Shown: in pieces, positions 45,327 through 53,793 of the stretch
Layout: every line of letters begins with the position of its first letter
Numbering within the stretch: the first letter of the stretch is position 1
From: Marinobacter azerbaijanicus
Lineage (GTDB): Bacteria > Pseudomonadota > Gammaproteobacteria > Pseudomonadales > Oleiphilaceae
NCBI RefSeq assembly: GCF_030250645.1
Contig: NZ_JASSVS010000011.1
Coordinates: 62,001 to 126,000 of the forward strand
Length of the DNA: 64,000 nucleotides
Reading direction: 5' to 3'
The notes under the pieces: generated by a model
The model's input: only the letters and a program-made list of their open reading frames with translations
Told to the model about the DNA's origin: nothing
The model's database searches: none
Position numbers and translations under genes: made by a program

Positions 45327-45884
45327 ATGAGGCATTGCCTGGCGGTTACCGGACTCATCATCGCCGGCTTTGCCTCACCAACCTTTGCTGATACCGCAAC
45401 GCCGGGGCACAGTTACGAATCGTGCAGCATGATAACGAGCGAATATGTGACGGTTCTTCAACTGGCATCCCGGGGATTATCCGGCGAGGTGCTCAAGAAC
45501 ACGCTGCCAGGCCTGAGTGAAAAAGCGGAGGAGCGGATCGACGCACTTCTCCGCGTGGTCGGCACCGACGGGCTTGTCGACACCTATTCCACAGTGAACT
45601 CCGAATATGCCCGCTGTGCCGCCGGTGTATTCGAGTCCAACGGAATGCCCTCGCAGGGCTCAAGGGAAGCACACTTTCACTTTTGCGCCGGGGAAAACAA
45701 GGTCCGTTACGAAGTGTTGCTTGCTGCCCTGATAGGTGCACCGAAAGAGAAAGTACTGGCTCAGCTGCAGCCCCGACACCATGAAGCCGCTACAGCAATC
45801 TACGATCTGCACCAGGCAGAAGGTGAGCTTGCGGTTTTCGACAGCCTGGGGGCGGAACTCAAGTATTGCCTGAAGGGATACTGA
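45327..45884 (+). CDS. secreted protein of unknown function
   Basis: 185 residues with an N-terminal signal peptide (CLAVTGLIIAGFASPTFADT). It follows the SDR gene by nine bases with GAGGTGGC before the ATG, so the two are probably co-transcribed. Four cysteines lie in the mature part (CSMI, CAAG, CAGE, CLKG). I do not recognise a family. Confidence 0.8.
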   Translation: MRHCLAVTGLIIAGFASPTFADTATPGHSYESCSMITSEYVTVLQLASRGLSGEVLKNTLPGLSEKAEERIDALLRVVGTDGLVDTYSTVNSEYARCAAGVFESNGMPSQGSREAHFHFCAGENKVRYEVLLAALIGAPKEKVLAQLQPRHHEAATAIYDLHQAEGELAVFDSLGAELKYCLKGY

Positions 45885-45904
45885 TGTTTTTTCAAAAAAA
45901 CCGT

Positions 45905-45933
45905 TTGACAGCCTCCACATCCTTACTTAATAT
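45905..45933 (+). promoter_or_regulatory. promoter of tRNA-Glu
   Basis: Near-consensus TTGACA (45905-45910) and TAATAT (45928-45933) with a 17-base spacer, followed by a GCGCC discriminator typical of stringently controlled stable RNA promoters. It ends about 39 bases before the tRNA. Confidence 0.85.
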
Positions 45934-45971
45934 ACGCGCCACCTCGACGAGGCAAGGTTTTGAAGCGATGC

Positions 45972-46047
45972 GTCCCCTTCGTCTAGTGGCCTAGGACTCC
46001 GCCCTTTCACGGCGGCAACAGGGGTTCGAACCCCCTAGGGGACGCCA
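45972..46047 (+). tRNA. tRNA-Glu (TTC anticodon)
   Basis: A 76-nt cloverleaf with encoded CCA. The anticodon stem-loop CCGCC-CTTTCAC-GGCGG gives TTC, the T-arm is GGTTCGAACC, and the acceptor arms pair GTCCCCT with AGGGGAC. Typical CTTCGTCTAGTGG D-arm. Confidence 0.97.
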
Positions 46048-46062
46048 ACTTCCAGACTTATC

Positions 46063-46224
46063 TCAGTGCTTGCGCCCATTGTGGGACGGCGTTTCTGAAT
46101 GTCTGCCATGATCGCCGAGTTGATGTTTTGAATCCTTCAGAACAAATATCCCCACGCCGATAAAAAATCCTACCATCAGTAGGACAGTGACAATTCCTGC
46201 AATGACGACTGCGTCGGTGTACAT
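46063..46224 (-). CDS. 53-residue membrane protein, CcoM-like
   Basis: Start MYTDAVVIAGIVTVLLMVGF, with GGGAGG about eight bases before the ATG at 46224. A single membrane span (about residues 4-29, ending FVLKD) is followed by a His/Ser-rich hydrophilic tail. The pattern matches my memory of CcoM, the small accessory subunit of cbb3 cytochrome oxidase in Pseudomonas stutzeri, whose gene also lies away from the ccoNOQP operon. The FNR-like box upstream fits a cbb3-related role. The gene converges with tRNA-Glu 15 bases away. A family assignment needs an alignment. Confidence 0.6.
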   Translation of the reverse strand: MYTDAVVIAGIVTVLLMVGFFIGVGIFVLKDSKHQLGDHGRHSETPSHNGRKH

Positions 46225-46262
46225 AGCCTTAGCCTCCCGGACTATCCTGATTAACTGTGTCC

Positions 46263-46304
46263 AGATTACGCTTACAGCCCTGAGACCATATTGATCTGAG
46301 TCAA
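46263..46304 (-). promoter_or_regulatory. FNR/Anr-dependent promoter of the CcoM-like gene
   Basis: TTGATCTGAGTCAA (46291-46304), a near-perfect TTGATNNNNATCAA box, lies upstream of a -10 TAATCT (minus, 46263-46268). The implied start near 46256 puts the box centre at -41.5, the class II activator position. Activation under low oxygen is expected from FNR/Anr knowledge. Confidence 0.65.
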
Positions 46305-46466
46305 TGGCACTTACAGCTACACACCTGCCAAAATCCTGAACCGCGACACATTTCTTCCTGTTTTTCCTGTATTTGCAAGGCATTTGAAAGAAACTGCTGC
46401 TATAGTCCTGAAAACATAGCCTGACCATTCGTTATGAAACTTCCTTCGATGGCCGAAGTATAGGAC

Positions 46467-48881
46467 ATGCACAAACTGCTGACTCGACTCCAAAGATTTC
46501 GAACCGGGTCCCCGCTGTCCTTCCGGCTACTTGCGTATATTCTGCTATTCAGTTCCGTATTCACATTGATATCGTCAGCCGCCCAGATCTATTCTGACTA
46601 TCGCAAGGATCTGTCCCAGATCGACCGGCGCATGAAGGTGATCGAGACCGGTTACACCTCCAGCCTTGCCCGCAGCCTCTGGGCTCTTGACCAGAAACTG
46701 CTGGAAATCCAGCTTGAGGGCATATTGAGCCTACCGGACATCGTCCATCTCCGACTCAAGATCGAGCCGGATTCTGAACTGGTGATGGGCGAAATCCCAC
46801 GTGAAGCGAACACCACAAGCCACAGTTTCGATCTGACCCATCAGGGCGATGGCATGTTCGTCCTTGGCCGGCTCACCATTACGGCCGATCTCGCCAGGGT
46901 GTACTCGGACATGCGCCGGAAGGTAATAGTGGTGCTGACCACCCAGTTCTTCAAAACCTTCTTCGTATCGATTCTGATCATCTGGATATTCCAGCATTTC
47001 GTGGCCCGTCACCTCAGTACCATGGCGAACTATGCCCGCAACTTCTCCCTCAACAACCTCTCGCAGCCACTGCAACTGAACCGACCCGACACACCTTTGA
47101 ACCGTAGCGATGAGCTGGCGCAGGTAACGGAAGCCATAAATCAGATGCGGGAGCGGCTGAACGAAGATCTCAAGCGTCAGGAACGGGACGCTCAGGAAAT
47201 CCGCAAGTTCTCAAAGGCCATTGAGCAGAGCCCGTCGTCGGTACTTATCTGCGATCGCCAGTGGCGTATTGAGTTCGCAAACCAGAAGTTCACCCAGCTT
47301 ACCGGCTACAACGCTGACGCCATCATCGGCAAACACCCTGGTGCACTTTCCGAGGATGTCCATGCGCACCGTGAGAACCGGCAGTTATGGCAGTCCATCC
47401 GTCTCCAGGTTCAGCGGGTTGGCGTCTGGCAGGGTGAAATCAACAGCGTCCGCAAAAACGGTGAACGATTCTGGGAACAACTGATTGTCACACCGATCAA
47501 GAACTCCAAAGGCGAAGCGACCGGCTACCTGATCCTCGGCGAAGACATCAGTATCCGCAAACGCTACGAGCAACAGCTTCTGCGGCAAGCCAACTACGAC
47601 ATCCTTACCGGCCTCCCCAACCGGATGCTGGCACTTGACCGGCTCAAACTGGCCCTGGCCCAGGCAAGGCGTGAGAGCTCACTTGTCGGAGTCATGTTCC
47701 TCGATCTGGATAACTTCAAGCACATAAACGACACCCTCGGACACGACGCCGGTGACAACCTCCTGATCGAGGCCGCCCGCCGCATCTCCAGCTGTCTCCG
47801 TGGCACCAGCACGGTTGCGAGGCTGGGCGGCGACGAGTTCCTGGTCATCCTGCCCGGCCTTACCGGCCCGGAGGCTACGTCCCAGGTAGCGGAGCGCATT
47901 CTCAAGACCTTTGCCCCTCCCTACCTGCTCAACGGCCAGGAGGTATTCGTCACCACCAGTATCGGCATCGCTATATTCCCCAACGACTCCGATAACAGCG
48001 GCACCCTGCTACAGCATGCCGATGCCGCCATGTACCGGGCCAAGCACAAGGGCAAGAGCGCCTACGCGCACTTTGCGCCAGAGATGACAGAAGTCTCCCA
48101 CGAACGGTTGCAGATGGAGTCCCTCATGCGCCGGGCGCTTGAGCAAGAGGAATTCGAACTCTACTATCAACCTATCGTTCATACTGAATCCGGCGAACTC
48201 TGTGCAGCGGAGGCACTGCTACGCTGGAAGAACCCGGCCCTGGGGATGGTTATGCCTGATCGATTCATTCCCCTCGCAGAAGAAACCGGTCTTATCACGC
48301 CCATTGGCGAGTGGGTGCTTCAGGAGGCCTGTCTCGCAGCCATGCGCTGGAAGGACACCGAAGGGACCAGTATCGGTATATCAGTGAATGTGTCACCCCG
48401 TCAGTTCCGTGACCCCGGTTTTATCACCACTGTGATGAATGCCCTTGAAACCAGCGGGCTGGCCCCCCAGCAGCTGGAGCTTGAGATCACGGAAAGACTG
48501 ATTCTGGACAACACCATCGAAACAGCCGATATCCTGCGGCAACTGGACCAGTCCGGCATTCGCCTCTCGGTGGATGATTTCGGCACCGGTTACTCCGCCC
48601 TCAGCTACCTTAAAAGCTACCCCTTTGATACCCTGAAAATTGATAAATCCTTTGTTCAGGACGTGATGAAAGAGCAGGATGATGCGGCCCTGGTAAAGGC
48701 CATCATAAATATGGCCCACAGCCTTGGCCTGCGGGTGATTGCCGAGGGTGTTGAAGAAGAATCTCAGACTCACTTCCTGCAACGGGAAGGCTGCGATTAT
48801 TCCCAGGGCTATTTCTACAGCCGCCCGCTACCGGAAGCCGATTTCCGGCAATGGCTCAGAACCAACCACCGCGTCCGCTGA
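46467..48881 (+). CDS. membrane GGDEF/EAL cyclic-di-GMP enzyme with PAS domain
   Basis: An 804-residue inner-membrane protein: membrane span at about 20-40, an external segment of about 110 residues, a second span near 150-175 and a HAMP-like linker, a PAS domain (about 250-375), GGDEF (about 378-545) with intact GGDEF, and EAL (about 560-804) with EALLRW, DDFGTGYSAL and EGVEEE. The RGTS at the I-site position lacks the Asp, so product feedback on the cyclase is unlikely. Both activities are possible; the net one is unknown. Its stop is 26 bases before ackA. Confidence 0.92.
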   Translation: MHKLLTRLQRFRTGSPLSFRLLAYILLFSSVFTLISSAAQIYSDYRKDLSQIDRRMKVIETGYTSSLARSLWALDQKLLEIQLEGILSLPDIVHLRLKIEPDSELVMGEIPREANTTSHSFDLTHQGDGMFVLGRLTITADLARVYSDMRRKVIVVLTTQFFKTFFVSILIIWIFQHFVARHLSTMANYARNFSLNNLSQPLQLNRPDTPLNRSDELAQVTEAINQMRERLNEDLKRQERDAQEIRKFSKAIEQSPSSVLICDRQWRIEFANQKFTQLTGYNADAIIGKHPGALSEDVHAHRENRQLWQSIRLQVQRVGVWQGEINSVRKNGERFWEQLIVTPIKNSKGEATGYLILGEDISIRKRYEQQLLRQANYDILTGLPNRMLALDRLKLALAQARRESSLVGVMFLDLDNFKHINDTLGHDAGDNLLIEAARRISSCLRGTSTVARLGGDEFLVILPGLTGPEATSQVAERILKTFAPPYLLNGQEVFVTTSIGIAIFPNDSDNSGTLLQHADAAMYRAKHKGKSAYAHFAPEMTEVSHERLQMESLMRRALEQEEFELYYQPIVHTESGELCAAEALLRWKNPALGMVMPDRFIPLAEETGLITPIGEWVLQEACLAAMRWKDTEGTSIGISVNVSPRQFRDPGFITTVMNALETSGLAPQQLELEITERLILDNTIETADILRQLDQSGIRLSVDDFGTGYSALSYLKSYPFDTLKIDKSFVQDVMKEQDDAALVKAIINMAHSLGLRVIAEGVEEESQTHFLQREGCDYSQGYFYSRPLPEADFRQWLRTNHRVR

Positions 48882-48907
48882 AACCCACCGATTGGAACGG
48901 ACTGATC

Positions 48908-50104
48908 ATGGAAGGAACGATACTTACCGTCAATTGCGGCAGCTCGTCACTCAAAGTTGCCCTGTTCGATGCACAGCTGCAAAAGCTGGCCAGCGGCCTC
49001 GCTGAACGGCTCGGTAAGGACGACGCCTTTGCCACCATCAAAGGCCGCCCGGACAGGATAGAACTCACAGCCGGTGCGACCCATGAGTCCGCGCTGCGCG
49101 CCCTGGTTAGCGCACTCCAGGACTGCGGCCTGCTTGATGCACCACCTGTAGCCATCGGGCATCGTGTGGTCCATGGCGGCGAAACCTTCCGTAAGGCAGC
49201 GCTCATCGATGAGGATGTCCTGACTGCCATAGAAGACTGCGCAAACCTGGCACCTCTCCACAATCCGGTGAATCTTGCGGGAATCAGGGCCACCACAAAT
49301 CTGTTTCCGGACGTTCCCCAGGTAGCGGTCTTTGATACCGCCTTCCACCATACCCTGCCGCAGAAGGCCTACCTGTATGCCGTTCCACAGCGGCTGTACC
49401 GCGACTGGGGTGTGCGGCGCTATGGCTTCCACGGCACCAGCCACCAGTTCATGGCGACTGAAGCCGCCCGACTACTGGGCAAGACCCCGGCCACCACATC
49501 GATTATCTCTGCCCATCTGGGCAATGGCTGCAGCATTACTGCCATTCGCGATGGTAACAGTGTGGATACCAGTATGGGCCTGACCCCCCTTGAGGGGCTT
49601 GTCATGGGTACTCGCAGTGGCGATGTGGACCCTGGCCTGTTTGACTTTCTTGCCAACAAGGGAATGAATGCGGAGGAAGTTCACCGGATACTGAATAACG
49701 AAAGCGGCCTGCTTGGACTGTCCGGCCAGACCAATGACATGCGCGCACTGTGCGAACTGGCGGATCACGACCATGAACCCTCGCGGACCGCCATCGATGT
49801 TTTCTGCTTCCGGCTCGCCCGCTACATAGGCGCCATGATGGCTTCCCTGAATCAACTCGATGCCCTGGTATTCACAGGTGGCATTGGCGAAAACAGCAGC
49901 CTGGTGCGCAAGAAAACGCTGGCGCACCTGGGCCTGTTCGGATTCACAATGGACGAGGAACTGAATGCCCACCACGGCAGCATCAGTGACGGGCAGATTG
50001 AGGGTGCAGACAGTCGCTTCCGTGTGCTCGTCATACCCACCAATGAAGAGCTTGTGATTGCCAGGGAAGCCCTGGCCTCAGCCACGCCAGGATCGGCTGG
50101 CTAA
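48908..50104 (+). CDS. ackA: acetate kinase
   Basis: Converts acetyl phosphate and ADP to acetate and ATP, and the reverse. Start at 48908 (MEGTILTVNCGSSSLKVALF) gives 398 residues; an ATG at 48851 lies in the upstream gene. The N-terminal VNCGSSSLK and the phosphate block HLGNGCSITAIRDG are typical, with GFHGTSHQ and FTGGIGEN also present. It is followed by pta after 24 bases, forming the usual operon for acetate overflow and reuse. Confidence 0.96.
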   Translation: MEGTILTVNCGSSSLKVALFDAQLQKLASGLAERLGKDDAFATIKGRPDRIELTAGATHESALRALVSALQDCGLLDAPPVAIGHRVVHGGETFRKAALIDEDVLTAIEDCANLAPLHNPVNLAGIRATTNLFPDVPQVAVFDTAFHHTLPQKAYLYAVPQRLYRDWGVRRYGFHGTSHQFMATEAARLLGKTPATTSIISAHLGNGCSITAIRDGNSVDTSMGLTPLEGLVMGTRSGDVDPGLFDFLANKGMNAEEVHRILNNESGLLGLSGQTNDMRALCELADHDHEPSRTAIDVFCFRLARYIGAMMASLNQLDALVFTGGIGENSSLVRKKTLAHLGLFGFTMDEELNAHHGSISDGQIEGADSRFRVLVIPTNEELVIAREALASATPGSAG

Positions 50105-50128
50105 CCACGAATCAATCCAGGGAGCCGC

Positions 50129-52282
50129 ATGGCAAAGAATCTTTACATCGCGCCAACATCCATGAATTCCGGACTGACCTCCGTCTGCCTGGGGCTGCTC
50201 CGCGCCCTCGAGAGAGTGGGTGTCAGTGTGGGGTTCTACAAGCCGTTTCGCCAGTCTGTTCATCAGGGCGAAGCCCACCATAATCGTGGCGAAGACACTT
50301 CCGTGGCTTTTGTTCGTGCGCGCAGCCACCTCAAACCGCCCGAGCCCATGAACCTCAAGGAGGCGCAGAACCTGCTCAATACCGGCAAGGCCGACCAGCT
50401 TCTGGAAACCATCGTGGGCGAATACCAGAAGGTCGCCAACACCGTTGACGTGGTAATCATTGAAGGCCTGGTACCCGACCAGAGCGAAGCCTATATCGCC
50501 AGACTGAACGTGGAGGTCGCCCGCAACCTGGGTTCCGAGGTTGTTCTGGTAAGCACTCCTGGCAATACTGAGCCCCAGGCTCTTGACGACGAACTGGACT
50601 TTTACGCCAGGCTTTTCTCAAGCCCCTCCGATCCGGAGGTAATCGGCGTGGTTCTCAACAAGGTCGGCGAACCCGAGAAGTCGGAGTTTTCGCCCCGGGT
50701 GAATTCCCGGGCCACTGAAGAAACCGTTGATTACGGACAGGCCTGCAAGGTATTCAGTGAGGGCCGTTACCGGCTGCTCGCTGTCATTCCCTGGCAACCG
50801 GAGCTTATGGCACCACGGGTTTCCGACATCGTCCGTGAAATGAATTCGGAAGTGCTGCACGAGGGGGAAATGTATACCCGTCGTGTGCAGAAGGTCAGTG
50901 TCAGCGCACGCACCATTCGCAACATGGTAGAGACCCTCAAACCCGGCTCCCTGATGGTCATGCCTGGAGACAGGGAGGACATCATAGTAACGGCCGCAGT
51001 TGCGGCCCTCAATGGCGTGCCTCTGGCCGGCATCATGCTCACCGGGGGACTGATGCCGGATGACAGAGTCGTGGACCTCTGCCGTCGTGCTCTGGATTCG
51101 GGACTTCCGGTGATAAAAGCAGAAACCAACACCTACGAAACAGCCCACCAGTTGGCCAACCTGTCATCAGCCATTCCGGTGGACGATCCCGAGCGTATTG
51201 AAAAGGCCATGGAAGCTGTCGCCACACGGATCGACGCAGAATGGCTACGGGAACACCTGAAGGTGGAACGCCAGAGCCGGCTATCCCCTCCTGCTTTCCG
51301 CTATTTACTCTCCGAGCGCGCCAGGAAGGCCGCAAAGCGCATCGTCCTGCCCGAGGGCAATGAGCCACGCACAGTACAGGCCGCGATTATCTGCCATCAA
51401 CGCAAACTGGCACACTGCATCATGTTGGGCAACCGAAACGACATTGCCAATGTAGCCCGCTCACAGGGGATGGAACTGCCTGACGAAATCGAAGTCATCG
51501 ACCCTGCGGACGTTCGCGAGCAATATATCGAGCCAATGGTAAAGCTGCGACAGCACAAGGGGCTGGCTCCCGATATGGCTGAAGCCATGCTGGAAGACAA
51601 TGTAGTTCTCGGAACCATGATGGTTGCTGAGGACAAGGCCGACGGCCTGGTATCAGGCGCCGTCCATACCACCGCCAACACCGTGCGGCCAGCAATGCAG
51701 TTGATCAAGACCCATGACAACGCAAAGGTCGTGTCTTCCGTTTTCTTCATGCTGCTGCCACAGCAGGTCGTGGTCTACGGCGACTGCGCCATCAACCCGG
51801 ACCCTGATGCCGAAGAACTGGCGGACATAGCCATCCAGAGCGCGGAGTCGGCCGAAGCCTTCGGTATTGAGCCGGTAGTGGCCATGATCAGCTACAGCAC
51901 CGGTGAATCCGGCAGCGGCAAGGACGTGGACAAGGTGCGGGAAGCCACCAGAATTGCCAGGGAAAGGCGCCCTGACCTGCTGATTGACGGCCCCCTGCAA
52001 TACGACGCCGCCGCCATCGAGAGCGTTGCCCGAAGCAAGGCTCCCAATAGCAAGGTCGCCGGCAAGGCAACGGTCTTTATATTTCCTGACCTGAACACCG
52101 GCAATACCACCTACAAGGCAGTTCAGCGAAGCGCAAACGTGGTGAGTATCGGGCCAATGCTTCAGGGTCTCAGGAAGCCGGTGAACGATCTTTCCCGTGG
52201 TGCGATGGTTGAAGACATCGTCTTTACCATTGCTCTCACTGCGGTACAGGCAAAACAGGTGGAGGACGCCGGGTTGATCTGA
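50129..52282 (+). CDS. pta: phosphate acetyltransferase (long form)
   Basis: Converts acetyl-CoA to acetyl phosphate. The 717-residue long form has an N-terminal P-loop-like domain (APTSMNSGLTSVCLGLL), a DRTGG-type middle segment and the C-terminal transacetylase domain (RIVLPEGNEPRTVQAA; AEDKADGLVSGAVHTTANTV). The long form is usually allosterically regulated. GGGAG precedes the ATG. Its terminator starts within the last codons, with the stop codon in the hairpin loop. Confidence 0.96.
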   Translation: MAKNLYIAPTSMNSGLTSVCLGLLRALERVGVSVGFYKPFRQSVHQGEAHHNRGEDTSVAFVRARSHLKPPEPMNLKEAQNLLNTGKADQLLETIVGEYQKVANTVDVVIIEGLVPDQSEAYIARLNVEVARNLGSEVVLVSTPGNTEPQALDDELDFYARLFSSPSDPEVIGVVLNKVGEPEKSEFSPRVNSRATEETVDYGQACKVFSEGRYRLLAVIPWQPELMAPRVSDIVREMNSEVLHEGEMYTRRVQKVSVSARTIRNMVETLKPGSLMVMPGDREDIIVTAAVAALNGVPLAGIMLTGGLMPDDRVVDLCRRALDSGLPVIKAETNTYETAHQLANLSSAIPVDDPERIEKAMEAVATRIDAEWLREHLKVERQSRLSPPAFRYLLSERARKAAKRIVLPEGNEPRTVQAAIICHQRKLAHCIMLGNRNDIANVARSQGMELPDEIEVIDPADVREQYIEPMVKLRQHKGLAPDMAEAMLEDNVVLGTMMVAEDKADGLVSGAVHTTANTVRPAMQLIKTHDNAKVVSSVFFMLLPQQVVVYGDCAINPDPDAEELADIAIQSAESAEAFGIEPVVAMISYSTGESGSGKDVDKVREATRIARERRPDLLIDGPLQYDAAAIESVARSKAPNSKVAGKATVFIFPDLNTGNTTYKAVQRSANVVSIGPMLQGLRKPVNDLSRGAMVEDIVFTIALTAVQAKQVEDAGLI

Positions 52283-52301
52283 CCGATCAACCCGGTTTTT
52301 T
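52269..52301 (+). terminator. rho-independent terminator overlapping the pta stop
   Basis: A perfect 11-base stem (CCGGGTTGATC/GATCAACCCGG, five-base loop) is followed by six T. The pta TGA (52280-52282) lies in the loop, so the stem includes the last three sense codons. The der stop begins six bases after the T-run. Confidence 0.93.
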
Positions 52302-52306
52302 CAGGC

Positions 52307-53731
52307 TCAGCGTTTCTTGCTTTTCATTCTCGCTTTCTTTTTCAGCGGCCGGCCTTTTTTGATGTCGTTGTCCTGTTTTACCTTCTGACGAGGCGTCAGG
52401 CGGCTGACCTTGTTGGCAAACGGATTCTCGCTGGAGCGGAACTCAAAGCGAATGGGCGAACCATTCACCTTCAGCACCTTACGGAAGGTGTTCTCCAGGT
52501 ACCGCTTATAGGCGCCGGGCAGCGCGTCCGTCTGGTTGCCATGCACAACAATAACCGGCGGGTTGGAACCGCCCTGGTGCGCATAACGGAGCTTGATACG
52601 ACGCCCCTGCACCAGGGGTGGCTGATGTTGTGCCGTCGCATCCTGAAGAATCGCTGTGAGACGATTGGTAGGCCACTTGGCCATCGCGGATTCGTAACAG
52701 GCGTGGACCGATTCGTACATCACGCCAACACCGGAGCCGTGAAGCGCCGAAATATAGTGCTTGTCGGCGTAGTCAAGAAAATCCAGGCGACGCTGGACCT
52801 GCTCTTTCACCTTTGCCTTGTCTTCCGGATCCATCCCGTCCCACTTGTTGACGGCAATGACCAGGGAGCGCCCGGCATCGAGTACAAAGCCGATCAGGTG
52901 CAGATCCTGGTCCACCAGCCCCTCCCGGGCATCGATCACCAGAATAACCACGTGGGCATCATCAATGGCCTGCAGCGTCTTGATGATGGAAAACTTTTCC
53001 ACCGTTTCGCTGACATTCTTGCGGCGGCGGACACCTGCCGTGTCAATGAGCGTGTACTGATGATCCATCCGCTCGTAGGGGATGTAGACACTGTCCCGGG
53101 TGGTACCCGGCATATCAAACACCACAACCCGGTCTTCGCCAAGCATGCGGTTCACCAGGGTCGACTTGCCCACGTTGGGGCGACCAACAATACCGATCCG
53201 GATGCCGGGATACCGGTCTGCCCTGTCCTGAGCTTCGCGTTCCTCTTCTGAGGGCAGCAGTTCCTCAAGCATGGAGCGGATGCCCCGGTTATGGGAGGCT
53301 GCAATCAGAAAAATGGACTGGAAACCCAGCCCGTGAAAATCAGATGCGGCAATATCCGGGTCCTGACCATCGGTTTTGTTGACCACCAGATGGGCCTGTT
53401 TACCGGTTCTGCGCAGATGGTCGGCAATCAGTTCGTCGCCGCCATTAAGCCCCGCCTTGCCGTCCACCAGGAACAACACGATATCGGCCTCTTCTACCGC
53501 CTGCATGGACTGGCGGGCCATTTCCGCATCCAGCCCCTCTTCACCACCGGTGAGGCCACCGGTATCAATCACAATGAACCGCTGGCCCTCGTAATTGCCC
53601 TCGCCATATTTGCGGTCACGGGTCAGACCGGGGAAATCCGCTACAAGCGCATCCCGGGACCGGGTCATCTGGTTAAACAGTGTCGACTTGCCAACGTTGG
53701 GACGTCCGACAAGTGCAATTACAGGGGTCAT
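52307..53731 (-). CDS. der: ribosome-assembly GTPase Der (EngA)
   Basis: A double GTPase needed for 50S subunit maturation. The 474-residue protein has two GTPase domains, each with G1 (GRPNVGKSTL), G3 (DTGG and DTAG) and G4 (NKTD and NKWD), and a C-terminal KH-like domain with a basic Lys/Arg tail. Last gene of the minus-strand block; 62 bp separate it from bamB. Confidence 0.97.
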   Translation of the reverse strand: MTPVIALVGRPNVGKSTLFNQMTRSRDALVADFPGLTRDRKYGEGNYEGQRFIVIDTGGLTGGEEGLDAEMARQSMQAVEEADIVLFLVDGKAGLNGGDELIADHLRRTGKQAHLVVNKTDGQDPDIAASDFHGLGFQSIFLIAASHNRGIRSMLEELLPSEEEREAQDRADRYPGIRIGIVGRPNVGKSTLVNRMLGEDRVVVFDMPGTTRDSVYIPYERMDHQYTLIDTAGVRRRKNVSETVEKFSIIKTLQAIDDAHVVILVIDAREGLVDQDLHLIGFVLDAGRSLVIAVNKWDGMDPEDKAKVKEQVQRRLDFLDYADKHYISALHGSGVGVMYESVHACYESAMAKWPTNRLTAILQDATAQHQPPLVQGRRIKLRYAHQGGSNPPVIVVHGNQTDALPGAYKRYLENTFRKVLKVNGSPIRFEFRSSENPFANKVSRLTPRQKVKQDNDIKKGRPLKKKARMKSKKR

Positions 53732-53793
53732 AATCTTTCGCTACACAGTAAAAAGGGCCAGCGCTTCACAGCGAGTTGGCCGGTAAGGAGCGC

